Positions 48,068 to 57,447 of a stretch of DNA of 64,000 bases are shown piece by piece. Position 1 is the stretch's first letter. Each line of letters opens with the position of its first letter. Under the pieces are notes generated by a model that was given only the letters and a program-made list of their open reading frames with translations, made no database searches and had not been told where the DNA came from. Source of the DNA: Terriglobia bacterium. Lineage in GTDB: Bacteria > Acidobacteriota > Terriglobia > Versatilivoradales > Versatilivoraceae. Location of the stretch: positions 62,001-126,000 of the forward strand of contig JAKUNG010000009.1 of NCBI GenBank assembly GCA_022452285.1. Direction: 5' to 3'. The translations under genes were made by a program, and so were the position numbers.

Positions 48068-48670
48068 TCAAAAACATCTTTCAGCCAATAAAGTCTCACG
48101 GAGTTGATGGGCTGATTCGGCAAGTGAAGGTTTCAGATAAGCAACTTCCTGAGTAGATCCTCGGGATAATGGACCTTCATTACCAGATTCAACTTTCACT
48201 GTTAAAAAAGTAGGTCCCTTTTGTTTCAATATGCTATCTAGTGTCTGTTCATACCTTTGTACGTCATCAAAATTATAACAATTCTTAAATCCTACTCCTC
48301 GTGCCAACATCGAAAAATCAATTCGATTGGCTGCTGGGATTGGCTGGTTCCCTGTTATTTCAAAAGTTTCGTTTTGGACTATGAGGAGAATAAGGTTTTC
48401 CGCTCGAGCCTCAACAATGGTAGCTAATGAACCTAAAGTCATCAACATACTACCGTCACCATTCAAACAAATCACTTTACGTTTTGGCTGAGCAAGAGCA
48501 ATACCTAACGCCAAATCAGCAGAGTGTCCCATTGCACTATCCGCAGATGCAAAATCAAGATCACTATTAGAATATCTACCCCATGTACGCACAATGCTCA
48601 TGGTAGTAACTACAACTGCATTTCTTCTTGCTGCAACTAAAGATCTCACAAGTTCCTCTTTGCTAAGCAT
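48068..48670 (-). CDS. comE: Sulfopyruvate decarboxylase-like beta subunit (TPP-binding)
   Basis: A 200-residue TPP-binding half of a decarboxylase. The cofactor motif is LNGDGSMLMTLGSLATIV near residue 72, followed by QNETFEITGNQP. Paired with the small alpha subunit upstream, it matches the two-chain ComDE sulfopyruvate decarboxylase, which makes sulfoacetaldehyde; phosphonopyruvate decarboxylase is usually one chain. No sulfolactate dehydrogenase or PEP mutase is next to it, so the substrate (sulfopyruvate, phosphonopyruvate or another 3-substituted pyruvate) is uncertain. GAGGAAAG precedes the ATG. Confidence 0.78.
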   Translation of the reverse strand: MLSKEELVRSLVAARRNAVVVTTMSIVRTWGRYSNSDLDFASADSAMGHSADLALGIALAQPKRKVICLNGDGSMLMTLGSLATIVEARAENLILLIVQNETFEITGNQPIPAANRIDFSMLARGVGFKNCYNFDDVQRYEQTLDSILKQKGPTFLTVKVESGNEGPLSRGSTQEVAYLKPSLAESAHQLRETLLAERCF

Positions 48671-48687
48671 ACTTTCCTCAATTAAAT

Positions 48688-49224
48688 TCAGGTCATATTC
48701 TCTGTCACTAATAAAACTACGGGGGAGCCTAGTTCTTCTGATAGCCTAATGCTAGAGCTAATCTTCTTCGTGTCCTCTTCTCTACTGAGAAAATCAAACG
48801 GAAGCCCCCATGCTTTTAAGGTAGGTTCCGTAAACAGGGCAACAGAGTCTAAACTGGGCTGACTATACAAATGATTATTCTCTTTTTTGTGAAAATTCTC
48901 ATTATGCTTCTTTGTCTTGGCATAACCTCGAAAAGTGACTAAGCATAATAAAGGAATTCTCATTCTCAAAGCAGTTCCTCTAAAACTATCTCCGCTCTCT
49001 AACAATCCGGTATTTTGAATTAAAATTATCGGCTTCTTACCACCAATCCAAAGGCCACTAGCCAGAGCGAATGCTTCACCTTCTCGACTTACCAAACGCA
49101 ACTTAGGTTCATTTTTACTGTTTAATAAAGCAAAAAGAGTTGCCGAACAGTTGTCGGGAAGTCCAACAATATCTGTTATACCACAGTACAGAAGTTCTTT
49201 AAGGATTGACTGCGCATTAATCAT
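48688..49224 (-). CDS. comD: Sulfopyruvate decarboxylase-like alpha subunit
   Basis: A 178-residue pyrimidine-binding half. It opens with ILKELLYCGITDIVGLPD, the activating Glu is in VSREGEAFALASGLWIGGK near residue 50, and GDSFRGTALRMRIPLL follows. The ORF ends 17 bases before the beta subunit, so the two are an operon. Size and split match ComD. The binding site before the ATG is weak. Reaction as for the beta subunit. Confidence 0.78.
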   Translation of the reverse strand: MINAQSILKELLYCGITDIVGLPDNCSATLFALLNSKNEPKLRLVSREGEAFALASGLWIGGKKPIILIQNTGLLESGDSFRGTALRMRIPLLCLVTFRGYAKTKKHNENFHKKENNHLYSQPSLDSVALFTEPTLKAWGLPFDFLSREEDTKKISSSIRLSEELGSPVVLLVTENMT

Positions 49225-49686
49225 TTATGGGCCTAGCAAAGTTATGAAGGGTCATAGATGGTTTAAATCAATAACATGGTGTTCCATGGGGTTTAGATTA
49301 AACGAGTAACGATTGTGCCTTATTTGAACAGTTAAACAATACCAGAACTGAAGAAAAATAAAACTTTCTCAACCACCTTTTCCAAAATTTTCTAAGTCGA
49401 TCAACATATTTCAGAGAACAATAATAATAACTATACAATAATTAATGTAAGTGTCCCACTCACTAGACCTATTTAGAATAAGCATTTTCTCCACCGTCGA
49501 GGATTTAGATAAATCTGTTAGTAATAATTAGGAGATAATCATTCATGACAACCCAAAAAAATCAAATCATTATCCTTTAATCAATTAAACTTTTATCTTT
49601 AAGACCCTGTTTTTAAAAATTATTATCAAGATCTTTAAGAATTTTGCTGAACAGTTTTAACTACCTCTTATAGGAGGAACTCAAAA
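49225..49686. other. Intergenic region with a possible SDR-tail remnant and mini-ORF
   Basis: A 462-base AT-rich region between divergent genes. On the minus strand around 49510-49474 the translation ILDGGENAYSK followed by a stop resembles the C-terminal end of a short-chain dehydrogenase, preceded by an in-frame TAA; it may be a decayed gene tail. On the plus strand AGGAGA precedes an 11-residue mini-ORF (49545-49580). Neither is strong. Nothing else was recognised. Confidence 0.4.
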
Positions 49687-50454
49687 ATGATTGATCTTAA
49701 AAATAAAGTAGCTCTTGTAACCGGTGGGGGCTCTGGAATTGGCAAACGCATTGCTGAAGTTTATAGTCAGGCTGGAGCATCGGTTAGCATAGCAGACATT
49801 AATCTTTCCAACGCCTTAGAAGCAACTGAAAGAATCAATTCAAAAGGTGGTCGAACAATCGCATGTGCTGTTGATGTACGAAAAGAAGAAAGTGTAGCGA
49901 AAATGATATCCCATACTCTCAAAAACTTTGACAACATTGACATCTTGGTCAACAGCGCCGGAAATGGTGTTACTAAGTCTTTTCTGAAAACGAGTCTGGA
50001 AGATTGGGAAAATATTCTAGCTGTCAATTTAAAAGGTACTTTTCTAGCAGGTCAGGCAGCAGCTCGGGAAATGGTTAGAAATAACTGGGGAAGGATCATT
50101 AATATCACTTCAATCGCTGGTCTAATAGGCATTCCAGGCAGATCGGCCTACGCAGCTTCTAAAGGAGGGGTAATTGCACTGACTAGAGTAATGAGTGTTG
50201 AACTCGGTACTCTAGGAATTACTGTTAATGCTATTGCCCCCGGACCAGTAGATACCAATCTAACCAGTAGAATGCATACAAAAGAAACGCGTCAAGCTTA
50301 CTTGAGCGGATCTCCACTAACTCGTTATGGAACCCTAGATGAACTAGCGGCAGCCGCTTTATTCTTGGCTTCTAAAGACTCTAGTTACATAACAGGCCAA
50401 ACCCTGTCGGTTGATGGTGGAATTAGCTCTTCTGGACCATTATTTGCTATTTAA
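49687..50454 (+). CDS. Classical short-chain dehydrogenase/reductase
   Basis: A 255-residue SDR similar to FabG or glucose dehydrogenases. Cofactor motif TGGGSGIG at residues 13-20, ADI near residue 38 suggesting NAD preference, NSAG (instead of NNAG) near residue 88, catalytic Ser in INITSIAG and Tyr/Lys in YAASK near residue 156. The C-terminus ITGQTLSVDGG is normal. AGGAGG is 9 bases before the ATG. Substrate not predictable. Confidence 0.9.
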   Translation: MIDLKNKVALVTGGGSGIGKRIAEVYSQAGASVSIADINLSNALEATERINSKGGRTIACAVDVRKEESVAKMISHTLKNFDNIDILVNSAGNGVTKSFLKTSLEDWENILAVNLKGTFLAGQAAAREMVRNNWGRIINITSIAGLIGIPGRSAYAASKGGVIALTRVMSVELGTLGITVNAIAPGPVDTNLTSRMHTKETRQAYLSGSPLTRYGTLDELAAAALFLASKDSSYITGQTLSVDGGISSSGPLFAI

Positions 50455-50587
50455 AACTATTTAAAATAAAAAGTTGATTTAAAAGATTTCTGAATATTCT
50501 GGAGGTTCTGTCAGATATTGTTTAAATTCTATTTGTTTCCTAGTAATATGAACATAAATTCTTAACTTGACTGGAGGCATTATTACA

Positions 50588-51493
50588 ATGCAAGGTTGTG
50601 TTTTTAATCAAAAACCCATTCCCTCAGAATTGATTGATCAGCTTACTGAAAGTAGTCTTCAATCTGATAATTCCAATGCACTGCAGCGTCGTCTTCGGGA
50701 TGACGGATATATTTTTTTGCGTAATGCTCTTGACCTAGATGACGCATTATCTGCACGTCAGGAGATTCTACAGGCTCTTGTTGATGTTGGTGAAATCAAA
50801 ACACCAGCTATTGAAGGAATTTTCACAGGAAAAAGTCAACGTGTAGAACGCCCAGAAGGACTGGGACCATTTTGGAAATCGGTTAGCGAAGGTCAAGGCA
50901 TTCGCGAAGTCACCCATGGTAAACAACTAAAACAAATCATGACCGACCTTTTCGGCCAAGAAAGTCGACCCCACGATTACATTTTCATTAGGGTTGCCCC
51001 GGTTGGCCGAGCTACTGGCCTCCACTATGATTATCCTTTTTTTGCAAGAGGCTCAGATCAAATATACACAGTTTGGATTGCACTGGGAGCTATCTCTATC
51101 GAAGAAGGCCCTTTGATAGTGGTTCAAGATTCTAATACATTCTTAGATCTTATAGAAAGTTCTCGAGAAATTGACTACGATTCAACATCATCGCCTAAAG
51201 TAATGATAAAAATGGACCCAATTTCTTTAGCTAAAGAACGTCAAGTTAAATTACTAACCACTTCTTTTCAAGCAGGAGACATCGTAGTTTTCGGAATGAA
51301 TACTCTCCACGGATCAATGGATAATAATTCGACTGTCGGGCAGGTACGGCTCTCATGTGATGTACGGTTCCAGCCAGCTTCAGATCCCCTGGATGAGCGA
51401 TATTTTGGTTCTGATCCAAAAGGCACAACAGGTATTGGCTATGCAGAACTGAATGGAGCCAAACCCTTAACATCCTCTTGGCATCAGCGTTAA
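50588..51493 (+). CDS. Phytanoyl-CoA dioxygenase family protein
   Basis: A 301-residue Fe(II)/2-oxoglutarate dioxygenase. The iron facial triad is visible as GLHYDYPFF (His, Asp) near residue 143 and NTLHGSMDN (His) near residue 239; the 2-oxoglutarate Arg is probably in VRLSCDVRF. A TTG start at 50567 is possible, but ATG 50588 with GGAGG 10 bases upstream is better. PhyH proteins hydroxylate many small molecules, so the substrate is unknown. A propeller protein follows 41 bases later. Confidence 0.88.
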   Translation: MQGCVFNQKPIPSELIDQLTESSLQSDNSNALQRRLRDDGYIFLRNALDLDDALSARQEILQALVDVGEIKTPAIEGIFTGKSQRVERPEGLGPFWKSVSEGQGIREVTHGKQLKQIMTDLFGQESRPHDYIFIRVAPVGRATGLHYDYPFFARGSDQIYTVWIALGAISIEEGPLIVVQDSNTFLDLIESSREIDYDSTSSPKVMIKMDPISLAKERQVKLLTTSFQAGDIVVFGMNTLHGSMDNNSTVGQVRLSCDVRFQPASDPLDERYFGSDPKGTTGIGYAELNGAKPLTSSWHQR

Positions 51494-51534
51494 TTCAAAA
51501 TCTCCAACCAACTCACTTAGACCAGAAAGACTTC

Positions 51535-52881
51535 ATGTTTTTTAATTATTTTCGCATTAATGTTCTTGTTTTAATTAGCTATATTTTGGTTTTGAACTAC
51601 TTTGTCTTTCCAGTTTTCGGTGAAGATTGGCCTGAATGGAGAGGTAAAGGACGCCTCGGAATTTGGTCTGAAACTGAAATTCTTCGAGAATTTCCTAAAT
51701 CAGGCCTTAAGGTAAAATGGCGACACCGTTTGGGGAGTGGCTACAGTGGTCCTGCAGTTTCCAATGGATTGGTATTTGTAGCTGACTTCCTACCTAAAAC
51801 TGGCAATGATGGTACTGAACGATTAATGGCCCTACATGAAAAAACTGGTCGCCACATCTGGACCCATTCATGGAAAGTTAATTATGTTGGTTTAGCGAGG
51901 AGTTACGCACTAGGACCTAGGGCTACCCCTACAGTTGATGGAGATCGTGTTTATGCCATTGGCGCTAAAGGGTCGCTAATCTGTCTTAATTCAGTGGACG
52001 GTCAATTAGTATGGAAAAAGAATTTTGTCCGTGAGTATGGAACCAAAGTTCCTGTCTGGGGAATGGTTGCCTCACCTCTAGTTGAAGGACCACTCTTGAT
52101 TGCTTTAGTAGGAGGAGAAAAACAAGCTAAGGTAATGGCTTTTAATAAAGTAACCGGTGAAGAGGTCTGGCGAGCCCTAGATTCTGACTCAGAACCAGGT
52201 TATTGTCCTCCTATCATAATTTCTATTGGTGGACGTAAACAGCTCATAATTTGGCATCCTAAGGCTGTACTGGCTCTTGAACCTCAAACAGGTAAGGTCT
52301 TGTGGCAGATGCCCTTTAGAGTTGACCGTGGTTTGACAGTGGCAACCCCAGTATTTAATGGACTGAATTTACTGGTAACTTCATTTTTTAACGGTTCACT
52401 AATGCTAGAACTTGACGAAACTTTTCCTGGTGCTAAATTAGTCTGGAAAGGAAAAAGTAATAGTGAAATTGAAACAGACACCCTCCATTCATTGATAAGT
52501 TCACCAGTAATCGTAGGAAACTATATTTATGGAATTGGGAGTTATGGTCACTTGAGATGTTTAAATGCGAAAACTGGAGAACGAGTCTGGGCGACACTTG
52601 AAGTTACGGGAGAAAAGGCCCGATGGGCCAATGCTTTTTTAGTAAAAAATGAGAGTCAGTTTTTTATCAGTAATGATCGAGGAGAATTGATTATTGCCAA
52701 ACTATCACCAAAAGGATATCAGGAAATTAGTCGTACGCAATTAATCTCCCCGACATCAGACACTGGAATTGGAAGACGTCAAGCTGGCGCGGTTAACTGG
52801 TCCCATCCAGCTTATGCTAACCGACACATCTTTGCCCGTAATGATAACGAAATCATCTCAGCTTCACTAGAGGCCAACTAG
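51535..52881 (+). CDS. PQQ-like beta-propeller protein, secreted
   Basis: A 448-residue propeller of the pyrroloquinoline-quinone-repeat type. The signal peptide (INVLVLISYILVLNYFVFPVFG) is followed by EDWPEWRGKGRLGIW, a mature start common in such proteins from Planctomycetes and relatives. Recurrent blades contain LMALHEKTGRHIWTH, LICLNSVDGQLVWKK and VLALEPQTGKVLWQM. The frame is open from TTG 51478, inside the dioxygenase gene; ATG 51535 fits the signal peptide. No enzyme residues are evident, so it may bind a protein or ligand rather than act as a dehydrogenase. Confidence 0.85.
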   Translation: MFFNYFRINVLVLISYILVLNYFVFPVFGEDWPEWRGKGRLGIWSETEILREFPKSGLKVKWRHRLGSGYSGPAVSNGLVFVADFLPKTGNDGTERLMALHEKTGRHIWTHSWKVNYVGLARSYALGPRATPTVDGDRVYAIGAKGSLICLNSVDGQLVWKKNFVREYGTKVPVWGMVASPLVEGPLLIALVGGEKQAKVMAFNKVTGEEVWRALDSDSEPGYCPPIIISIGGRKQLIIWHPKAVLALEPQTGKVLWQMPFRVDRGLTVATPVFNGLNLLVTSFFNGSLMLELDETFPGAKLVWKGKSNSEIETDTLHSLISSPVIVGNYIYGIGSYGHLRCLNAKTGERVWATLEVTGEKARWANAFLVKNESQFFISNDRGELIIAKLSPKGYQEISRTQLISPTSDTGIGRRQAGAVNWSHPAYANRHIFARNDNEIISASLEAN

Positions 52882-52989
52882 GCCAAACAATTGAAAACTA
52901 AAAGAGATTTAAACCTAGAACAAACTCCTAAAAAAGTTCTTAGTTCTATCCTCAAAATTCAGAAAATCGTTTTTTTAAAAATATAATGA

Positions 52990-53016
52990 TGGTAGAAAAA
53001 TCAAAATATTCTACCA
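52990..53016 (-). terminator. Hairpin overlapping the stop of the 2-hydroxyacid dehydrogenase gene
   Basis: TGGTAGAA and TTCTACCA form a perfect 8-bp stem with an 11-base loop, and the TAG stop lies in one arm. On the minus strand a T-rich run follows about 8 bases later. It could end transcription of the dehydrogenase gene, though the gap makes it less than ideal. Confidence 0.35.
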
Positions 53017-53994
53017 CTTCCAACTAGATTTTAACTTTCCATTGACTACCGAGGATTCTGGCCACTTGCCATTAAAAAGATCAACAATATTTTGGGCAGA
53101 CTCAACTGCCATATCCTCAACTGAACGAATATCAACACCAGCTGTGTGATCAGTTGCTAGAACATTATCTAATTGAATTAGAGGATGTTGAGAATCGATT
53201 GGTTCTTGGACAAATACATCTAGTCCTGCTCCACCTAAATGACCATTCTGGAGAGCTTCAAGCAAATCTTTTTCAACTACTAATCCTCCACGGGCAGTAT
53301 TAATAAGAAAGCTGCCTTTTTTCATTTTCAAAATGCTTTGTCTATTGATTAAACCACAATTCATTTCATTAAGAGGGACATGCAGGCTAACATAATCTGA
53401 TTCTCTCAACAAACTATCGAGATCCACTAACTCTATACTATGACGTTGGGCAAATGTTACATCTGGGAAAGCTTCATGTGCTATCAATTTCATCCTAAAA
53501 CCGGCTGCCCTCACAGCAACGCTGCGACCTATTCGTCCTAATCCAATTAAACCTAAAGTTTTTCCACGAAGTGGTTGTGATGCTTCTCTAATCCAGTATC
53601 CTTGACTTATTTGACGGTTCCTTTGAATTAATTTTCGAGACACACCTAGTAACAATGCCATAGTGTGTTCAGCTACAGCCTCATGATTGGCTGTTGCAGT
53701 AATCGTGACTAGAATCTGTGCTTTAGTTACAGCATCCAAATCAATTTGATCAACTCCGACACCCCAACGCGAGACAACCCGAAGGTCAGGTAGTGCACTA
53801 ACCACGCGATCACTGTATGGTTCTCCACCCGCTATTGTTGCTGATACTCCATTCAACACTTTTATAGTTTCATTTTCATCAACAAGATTTGGATTTCTTG
53901 GATACTGGACCGTGAATCCAGCTTCATGCAATAGGTCTACATGACGACCAGGTTTTTCATGTAAGACGTCCGTAAAAATCATCACTGTTGGCAC
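53011..53994 (-). CDS. D-isomer-specific 2-hydroxyacid dehydrogenase
   Basis: A 327-residue phosphoglycerate-dehydrogenase-like enzyme. The Rossmann motif LGLIGLGRIGRS is near residue 147, the substrate Arg in INTARGGLV, the acid pair in VQEP and the catalytic His in ATDHTAGV. The start is GTG 53994, with AGGAGG about 7 bases upstream. It is a paralogue of the dehydrogenase at 8130-9107; here the catalytic His is followed by TAG rather than ILA. Hydroxypyruvate, glyoxylate or 3-phosphoglycerate are possible substrates. Confidence 0.9.
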   Translation of the reverse strand: MPTVMIFTDVLHEKPGRHVDLLHEAGFTVQYPRNPNLVDENETIKVLNGVSATIAGGEPYSDRVVSALPDLRVVSRWGVGVDQIDLDAVTKAQILVTITATANHEAVAEHTMALLLGVSRKLIQRNRQISQGYWIREASQPLRGKTLGLIGLGRIGRSVAVRAAGFRMKLIAHEAFPDVTFAQRHSIELVDLDSLLRESDYVSLHVPLNEMNCGLINRQSILKMKKGSFLINTARGGLVVEKDLLEALQNGHLGGAGLDVFVQEPIDSQHPLIQLDNVLATDHTAGVDIRSVEDMAVESAQNIVDLFNGKWPESSVVNGKLKSSWKW

Positions 53995-54243
53995 AATCTT
54001 TCCTCCTAAAAATAATAAATAATAAAAACAGCAGTAGCCTCAACCTAAGCTATTATGACATGATGTTCACATTCAATAATAGTATCCTAAAAATAGCTGA
54101 TCGACTCTTTGTCTAATCAAACAACCAAGAAATATAACAGCAAATAAAAACTTTTAAACCAAGAGCATCTATGATTTTACATTTCAAGAAACTAGTTTAT
54201 TGATGATGAATCAACTTGTTGAAGAGGAGACCAATAAAAATCA

Positions 54244-55917
54244 ATGAATGATATTGAGATTGCCCTCGGGGCCAAACTAAGAAAGATTACTGATTTAGTT
54301 AAAGAAAAATTCCCAATTTTGGGAGAACACCTTGAACCCTATGGTCAATATAAAGCAAAGCTTTCATTTAAGAGCTTAAAGAACATCGGTAACTCTAGAA
54401 ATGGAAAACTAATTCTGGTCTCAGCGATGTCGCCTACTCCTGCAGGAGAAGGAAAAACCACCACTGTAGTAGGATTAGGCGATGCTCTAAACAAGATTGG
54501 GAAAAAGACCATTATGTGCCTACGAGAACCGTCTCTTGGTCCATGTTTTGGTATGAAAGGAGGTGCCACTGGTGGAGGTTATTCACAAGTTGTCCCAATG
54601 GAAGATATTAATCTCCATTTCACAGGAGACTTCCATGCAGTGAGTTTGGCTCATAACCTGTTATCAGCACTCCTAGACAATCATATTCACCAAGGCAATC
54701 AACTAAACTTTGACCTGAGACGGATAATATGGAATCGCGTAGTTGACCTAAATGACCGTGCTCTTCGTAAAATCACCGTTGGATTAGGCGGCGTTAGTAA
54801 TGGTTATCCCAGAGAAGATCGATTCGAAATTGTTGTTGCCTCTGAAATAATGGCAATTTTATGTCTCTCAAAATCATTAGAAGAACTTAAAAACAGACTC
54901 GGTGAAATTACAGTTGGTTATTCCCGTCAGAAAAAACCTATCCAAGCAAAAGATCTTAATGTACACGGTGCCTTAGCTGTCATCTTAAAAGACGCGATTA
55001 AGCCTAATCTCGTTCAAACTCTAGAAAATAATATTGCTTTAATCCATGGTGGTCCTTTTGCCAATATTGCTCATGGCTGCAATTCCGTAATTGCTACTTC
55101 AGTAGGATTGAAAATAGCGGATTACGTAGTAACAGAAGCTGGATTTGGAGCTGATCTAGGAGCAGAAAAATTTGTTGACATAAAATGCCGAAAAGGAGAT
55201 TTTTCTCCCGCTCTTGTTGTAATCGTTGCTACTTTGAGGGCAATTAAATACCATGGTGGAGCTAACAAAGATGCTTTAAGTAAGAAGGATCTAGAACATC
55301 TTGAAAAAGGAATTCCAAACCTAGAAAGACACTTAAATAATGTACGAAATCACTTCGGTTTACCTTGTGTTGTGGCTCTTAATCAATTCAATAGTGATAC
55401 TGATGAAGAAATTTTATTTCTGAAGAGTAAAATAGGGCACCACGGTGTTCCAGTGGTTGTTTGTAATCACTGGTCTCAGGGTAGTCAAGGAGCATTAGAT
55501 CTCGCTAGAACAGCAGTCAATATAATTGATTCTACTCAAACTAACTTTAAGTTTGTCTATCAAGAGAACGACTCACTTTGGAAAAAGATTACCAAAGTTG
55601 CTACCAAGATTTATGGGGCTTCCGAGGTTGTAGCTGATACTAAGATTCGATCCAAAATTCAACAGTATGAAGACCAAGGGTTTGGGCACTATCCCGTATG
55701 TATTGCAAAAACACAATACTCCTTTTCAACTGATCCTTTACTGAAGGGGGCACCCTCCGGCCATGTCTTACCTATTAAAGATGTCCGCCTAAATACTGGA
55801 GCTGAATTTTTAGTTGTTATCTGTGGGGATGTCTTAACCATGCCCGGACTACCCAATACTCCTAATGCTCATCAAATTGATCTAGATCAAGAAGGGCAAG
55901 TACGGGGACTTTTCTGA
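54244..55917 (+). CDS. fhs: Formate-tetrahydrofolate ligase
   Basis: A 557-residue ligase making 10-formyl-THF from formate, THF and ATP. The P-loop [20 protein letters not shown] is near residue 62, [18 protein letters not shown] near residue 106, [14 protein letters not shown] near residue 268 and the C-terminal LTMPGLP. Length is normal. GAGGAGA is 14 bases from the ATG, farther than usual. It links formate to the C1 pool and, with threonine aldolase, to glycine/serine metabolism. Confidence 0.96.
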   Translation: MNDIEIALGAKLRKITDLVKEKFPILGEHLEPYGQYKAKLSFKSLKNIGNSRNGKLILVSAMSPTPAGEGKTTTVVGLGDALNKIGKKTIMCLREPSLGPCFGMKGGATGGGYSQVVPMEDINLHFTGDFHAVSLAHNLLSALLDNHIHQGNQLNFDLRRIIWNRVVDLNDRALRKITVGLGGVSNGYPREDRFEIVVASEIMAILCLSKSLEELKNRLGEITVGYSRQKKPIQAKDLNVHGALAVILKDAIKPNLVQTLENNIALIHGGPFANIAHGCNSVIATSVGLKIADYVVTEAGFGADLGAEKFVDIKCRKGDFSPALVVIVATLRAIKYHGGANKDALSKKDLEHLEKGIPNLERHLNNVRNHFGLPCVVALNQFNSDTDEEILFLKSKIGHHGVPVVVCNHWSQGSQGALDLARTAVNIIDSTQTNFKFVYQENDSLWKKITKVATKIYGASEVVADTKIRSKIQQYEDQGFGHYPVCIAKTQYSFSTDPLLKGAPSGHVLPIKDVRLNTGAEFLVVICGDVLTMPGLPNTPNAHQIDLDQEGQVRGLF

Positions 55918-55962
55918 GGTCGGAGGTTCAATATGCCTAGAAATGGTTATTATACTTTGAAG

Positions 55963-56463
55963 TCACTTTAGTTTGTCTATTCCAAGATAACTAGAGGAAA
56001 AAAATACTAGCGGGGACTTGGTATCATCAAGATTCAGTGCAACTACTTCTCCCAAAAACAAAGTGTGTGTCCCACCATCAAAAGATTGGGTTAATTGACA
56101 ATCCAGATAAGCTTGGGTTCCCTTTAGAATAGGAGCTCCAGTAATATCAGTAGTCCAGGAGATACCTTCAAAACGATTGTTTTCTTTGTCTTTATGCCGT
56201 CCAGCAAACCGGTCAGAAATTTCAGATTGAGTCTGACTTAGAATATTAACTGCAAAGATCTGACTCTTCTCGATCAATGGCCAGGAACGGGTATCTTTAG
56301 CCACACTAACCATTACTGTACATGGCTTTACTGTGATAGAACAAAAAGCATTACAGGTAAGTCCATGTATATCCTGACCTGAACGGGAAGTAACAACGGT
56401 AACACCAGTAACAAAGCGAGACATAATCTGACGAAATTGAGAAGAGTCTATGGAAGTTTGCAT
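55963..56463 (-). CDS. Flavin reductase family protein (HpaC-like)
   Basis: A 166-residue flavoprotein. FRQIMSRFVTGVTVVTSR at the N-terminus, DIHGLTCNAFCSITVKPCTVMVSV near residue 30 and DCQLTQSFDGGTHTLFLGEV near residue 130 are typical of flavin reductases that supply reduced FMN or FAD to two-component monooxygenases. No monooxygenase gene lies next to it. It is convergent with fhs. The binding site before the ATG is weak. Confidence 0.9.
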   Translation of the reverse strand: MQTSIDSSQFRQIMSRFVTGVTVVTSRSGQDIHGLTCNAFCSITVKPCTVMVSVAKDTRSWPLIEKSQIFAVNILSQTQSEISDRFAGRHKDKENNRFEGISWTTDITGAPILKGTQAYLDCQLTQSFDGGTHTLFLGEVVALNLDDTKSPLVFFSSSYLGIDKLK

Positions 56464-56639
56464 CAGTTAATCTTTCTGGAAATATCTTTCTAAACTAAAT
56501 AAAATCAATATCTTAGCACATTTCACTTTAAACTTCAGACAATAAAATGGAACAAAATATCAAATGAATTTTAAACCTAAATCAAAATAATTATAAATTA
56601 AGAAGACCAACCAAACTAAAAACCTATTTTTCTTCTTGT

Positions 56640-57347
56640 TCACAAGGCGGTTTGAATACAAAGCTTCATTGCAGGTGTAACTTCTTCAAAAATCGCTAGG
56701 ATAGAATCCACAATGTCATTGCCAGAGGACTGTAATATCTCATCTTCCTTCATTGAAAAATAAACCATAAAACTAGCCCATTCATCCTCCGGAGCACTTT
56801 TCAATTTTTTACGCAAATGAAGCATAGTTGGAAAGTTTGACTTGGAGAAATATGATTTTTTAGAAGACCAAGACCCTGCCTGTAAAATGAAGGACTCACG
56901 TAAAACCAAACGTTTTAGCTCTATTTCCATTGGACTATTTGATCTTAGTAATTTGATCAGTCTATGCCAGTCCCAGTCAGTCTCTAAGTTAAATCGAGAA
57001 CTCTTATCAGATTTCTTGAGGTACCCTCGCTCTACTTGTAAACCACATTTGAAAAGTTGTTCGTCAGTATCAATCATTAAAAAGAACTTTGCACATCCGA
57101 AACTCACATTAGAAGAAATAGGTTTTGCTAGTTTGTTAGCTTTAACTACATAACCAATCCATCTCCAATACACTCCCCTTCCCCAACGTTCAGTGACAAA
57201 AGATTGCTGGAATCGAGATTCCAACTCTACCTTAAGAATGCGTGTAATTCGTTCATGGTCACCGAGATTTCCAACACGGATCCCCCGGTGAAAGTCAAGA
57301 AACCTGGATTGAAATCCAACCATCTGTGATTCTTGAGCAAGCTTCAC
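56640..57347 (-). CDS. Unrecognised 235-residue protein
   Basis: A soluble protein without signal peptide or membrane helix. It is rich in aromatic and basic residues, with GRGVYWRWIGYVVKANK near residue 60, FGCAKFFLMIDTDEQLFKCGLQVERGY near residue 84 (given in part: FFLMIDTDEQ) and a Lys/Ser-rich centre. The GTG start at 57347 follows GGAG by 6 bases, so it is probably expressed. I do not recognise a family. It stands alone between a flavin reductase and a TPP enzyme. Confidence 0.65.
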   Translation of the reverse strand: MKLAQESQMVGFQSRFLDFHRGIRVGNLGDHERITRILKVELESRFQQSFVTERWGRGVYWRWIGYVVKANKLAKPISSNVSFGCAKFFLMIDTDEQLFKCGLQVERGYLKKSDKSSRFNLETDWDWHRLIKLLRSNSPMEIELKRLVLRESFILQAGSWSSKKSYFSKSNFPTMLHLRKKLKSAPEDEWASFMVYFSMKEDEILQSSGNDIVDSILAIFEEVTPAMKLCIQTAL

Positions 57348-57447
57348 CTATGGCTCCATAAAAAACAACTGAAATAGGCAAAATGGTCAAGACAAACTTA
57401 AACTATTAATTCCAAAAAGTTTTCTTTTTAGATACTTCAATTCAAAC

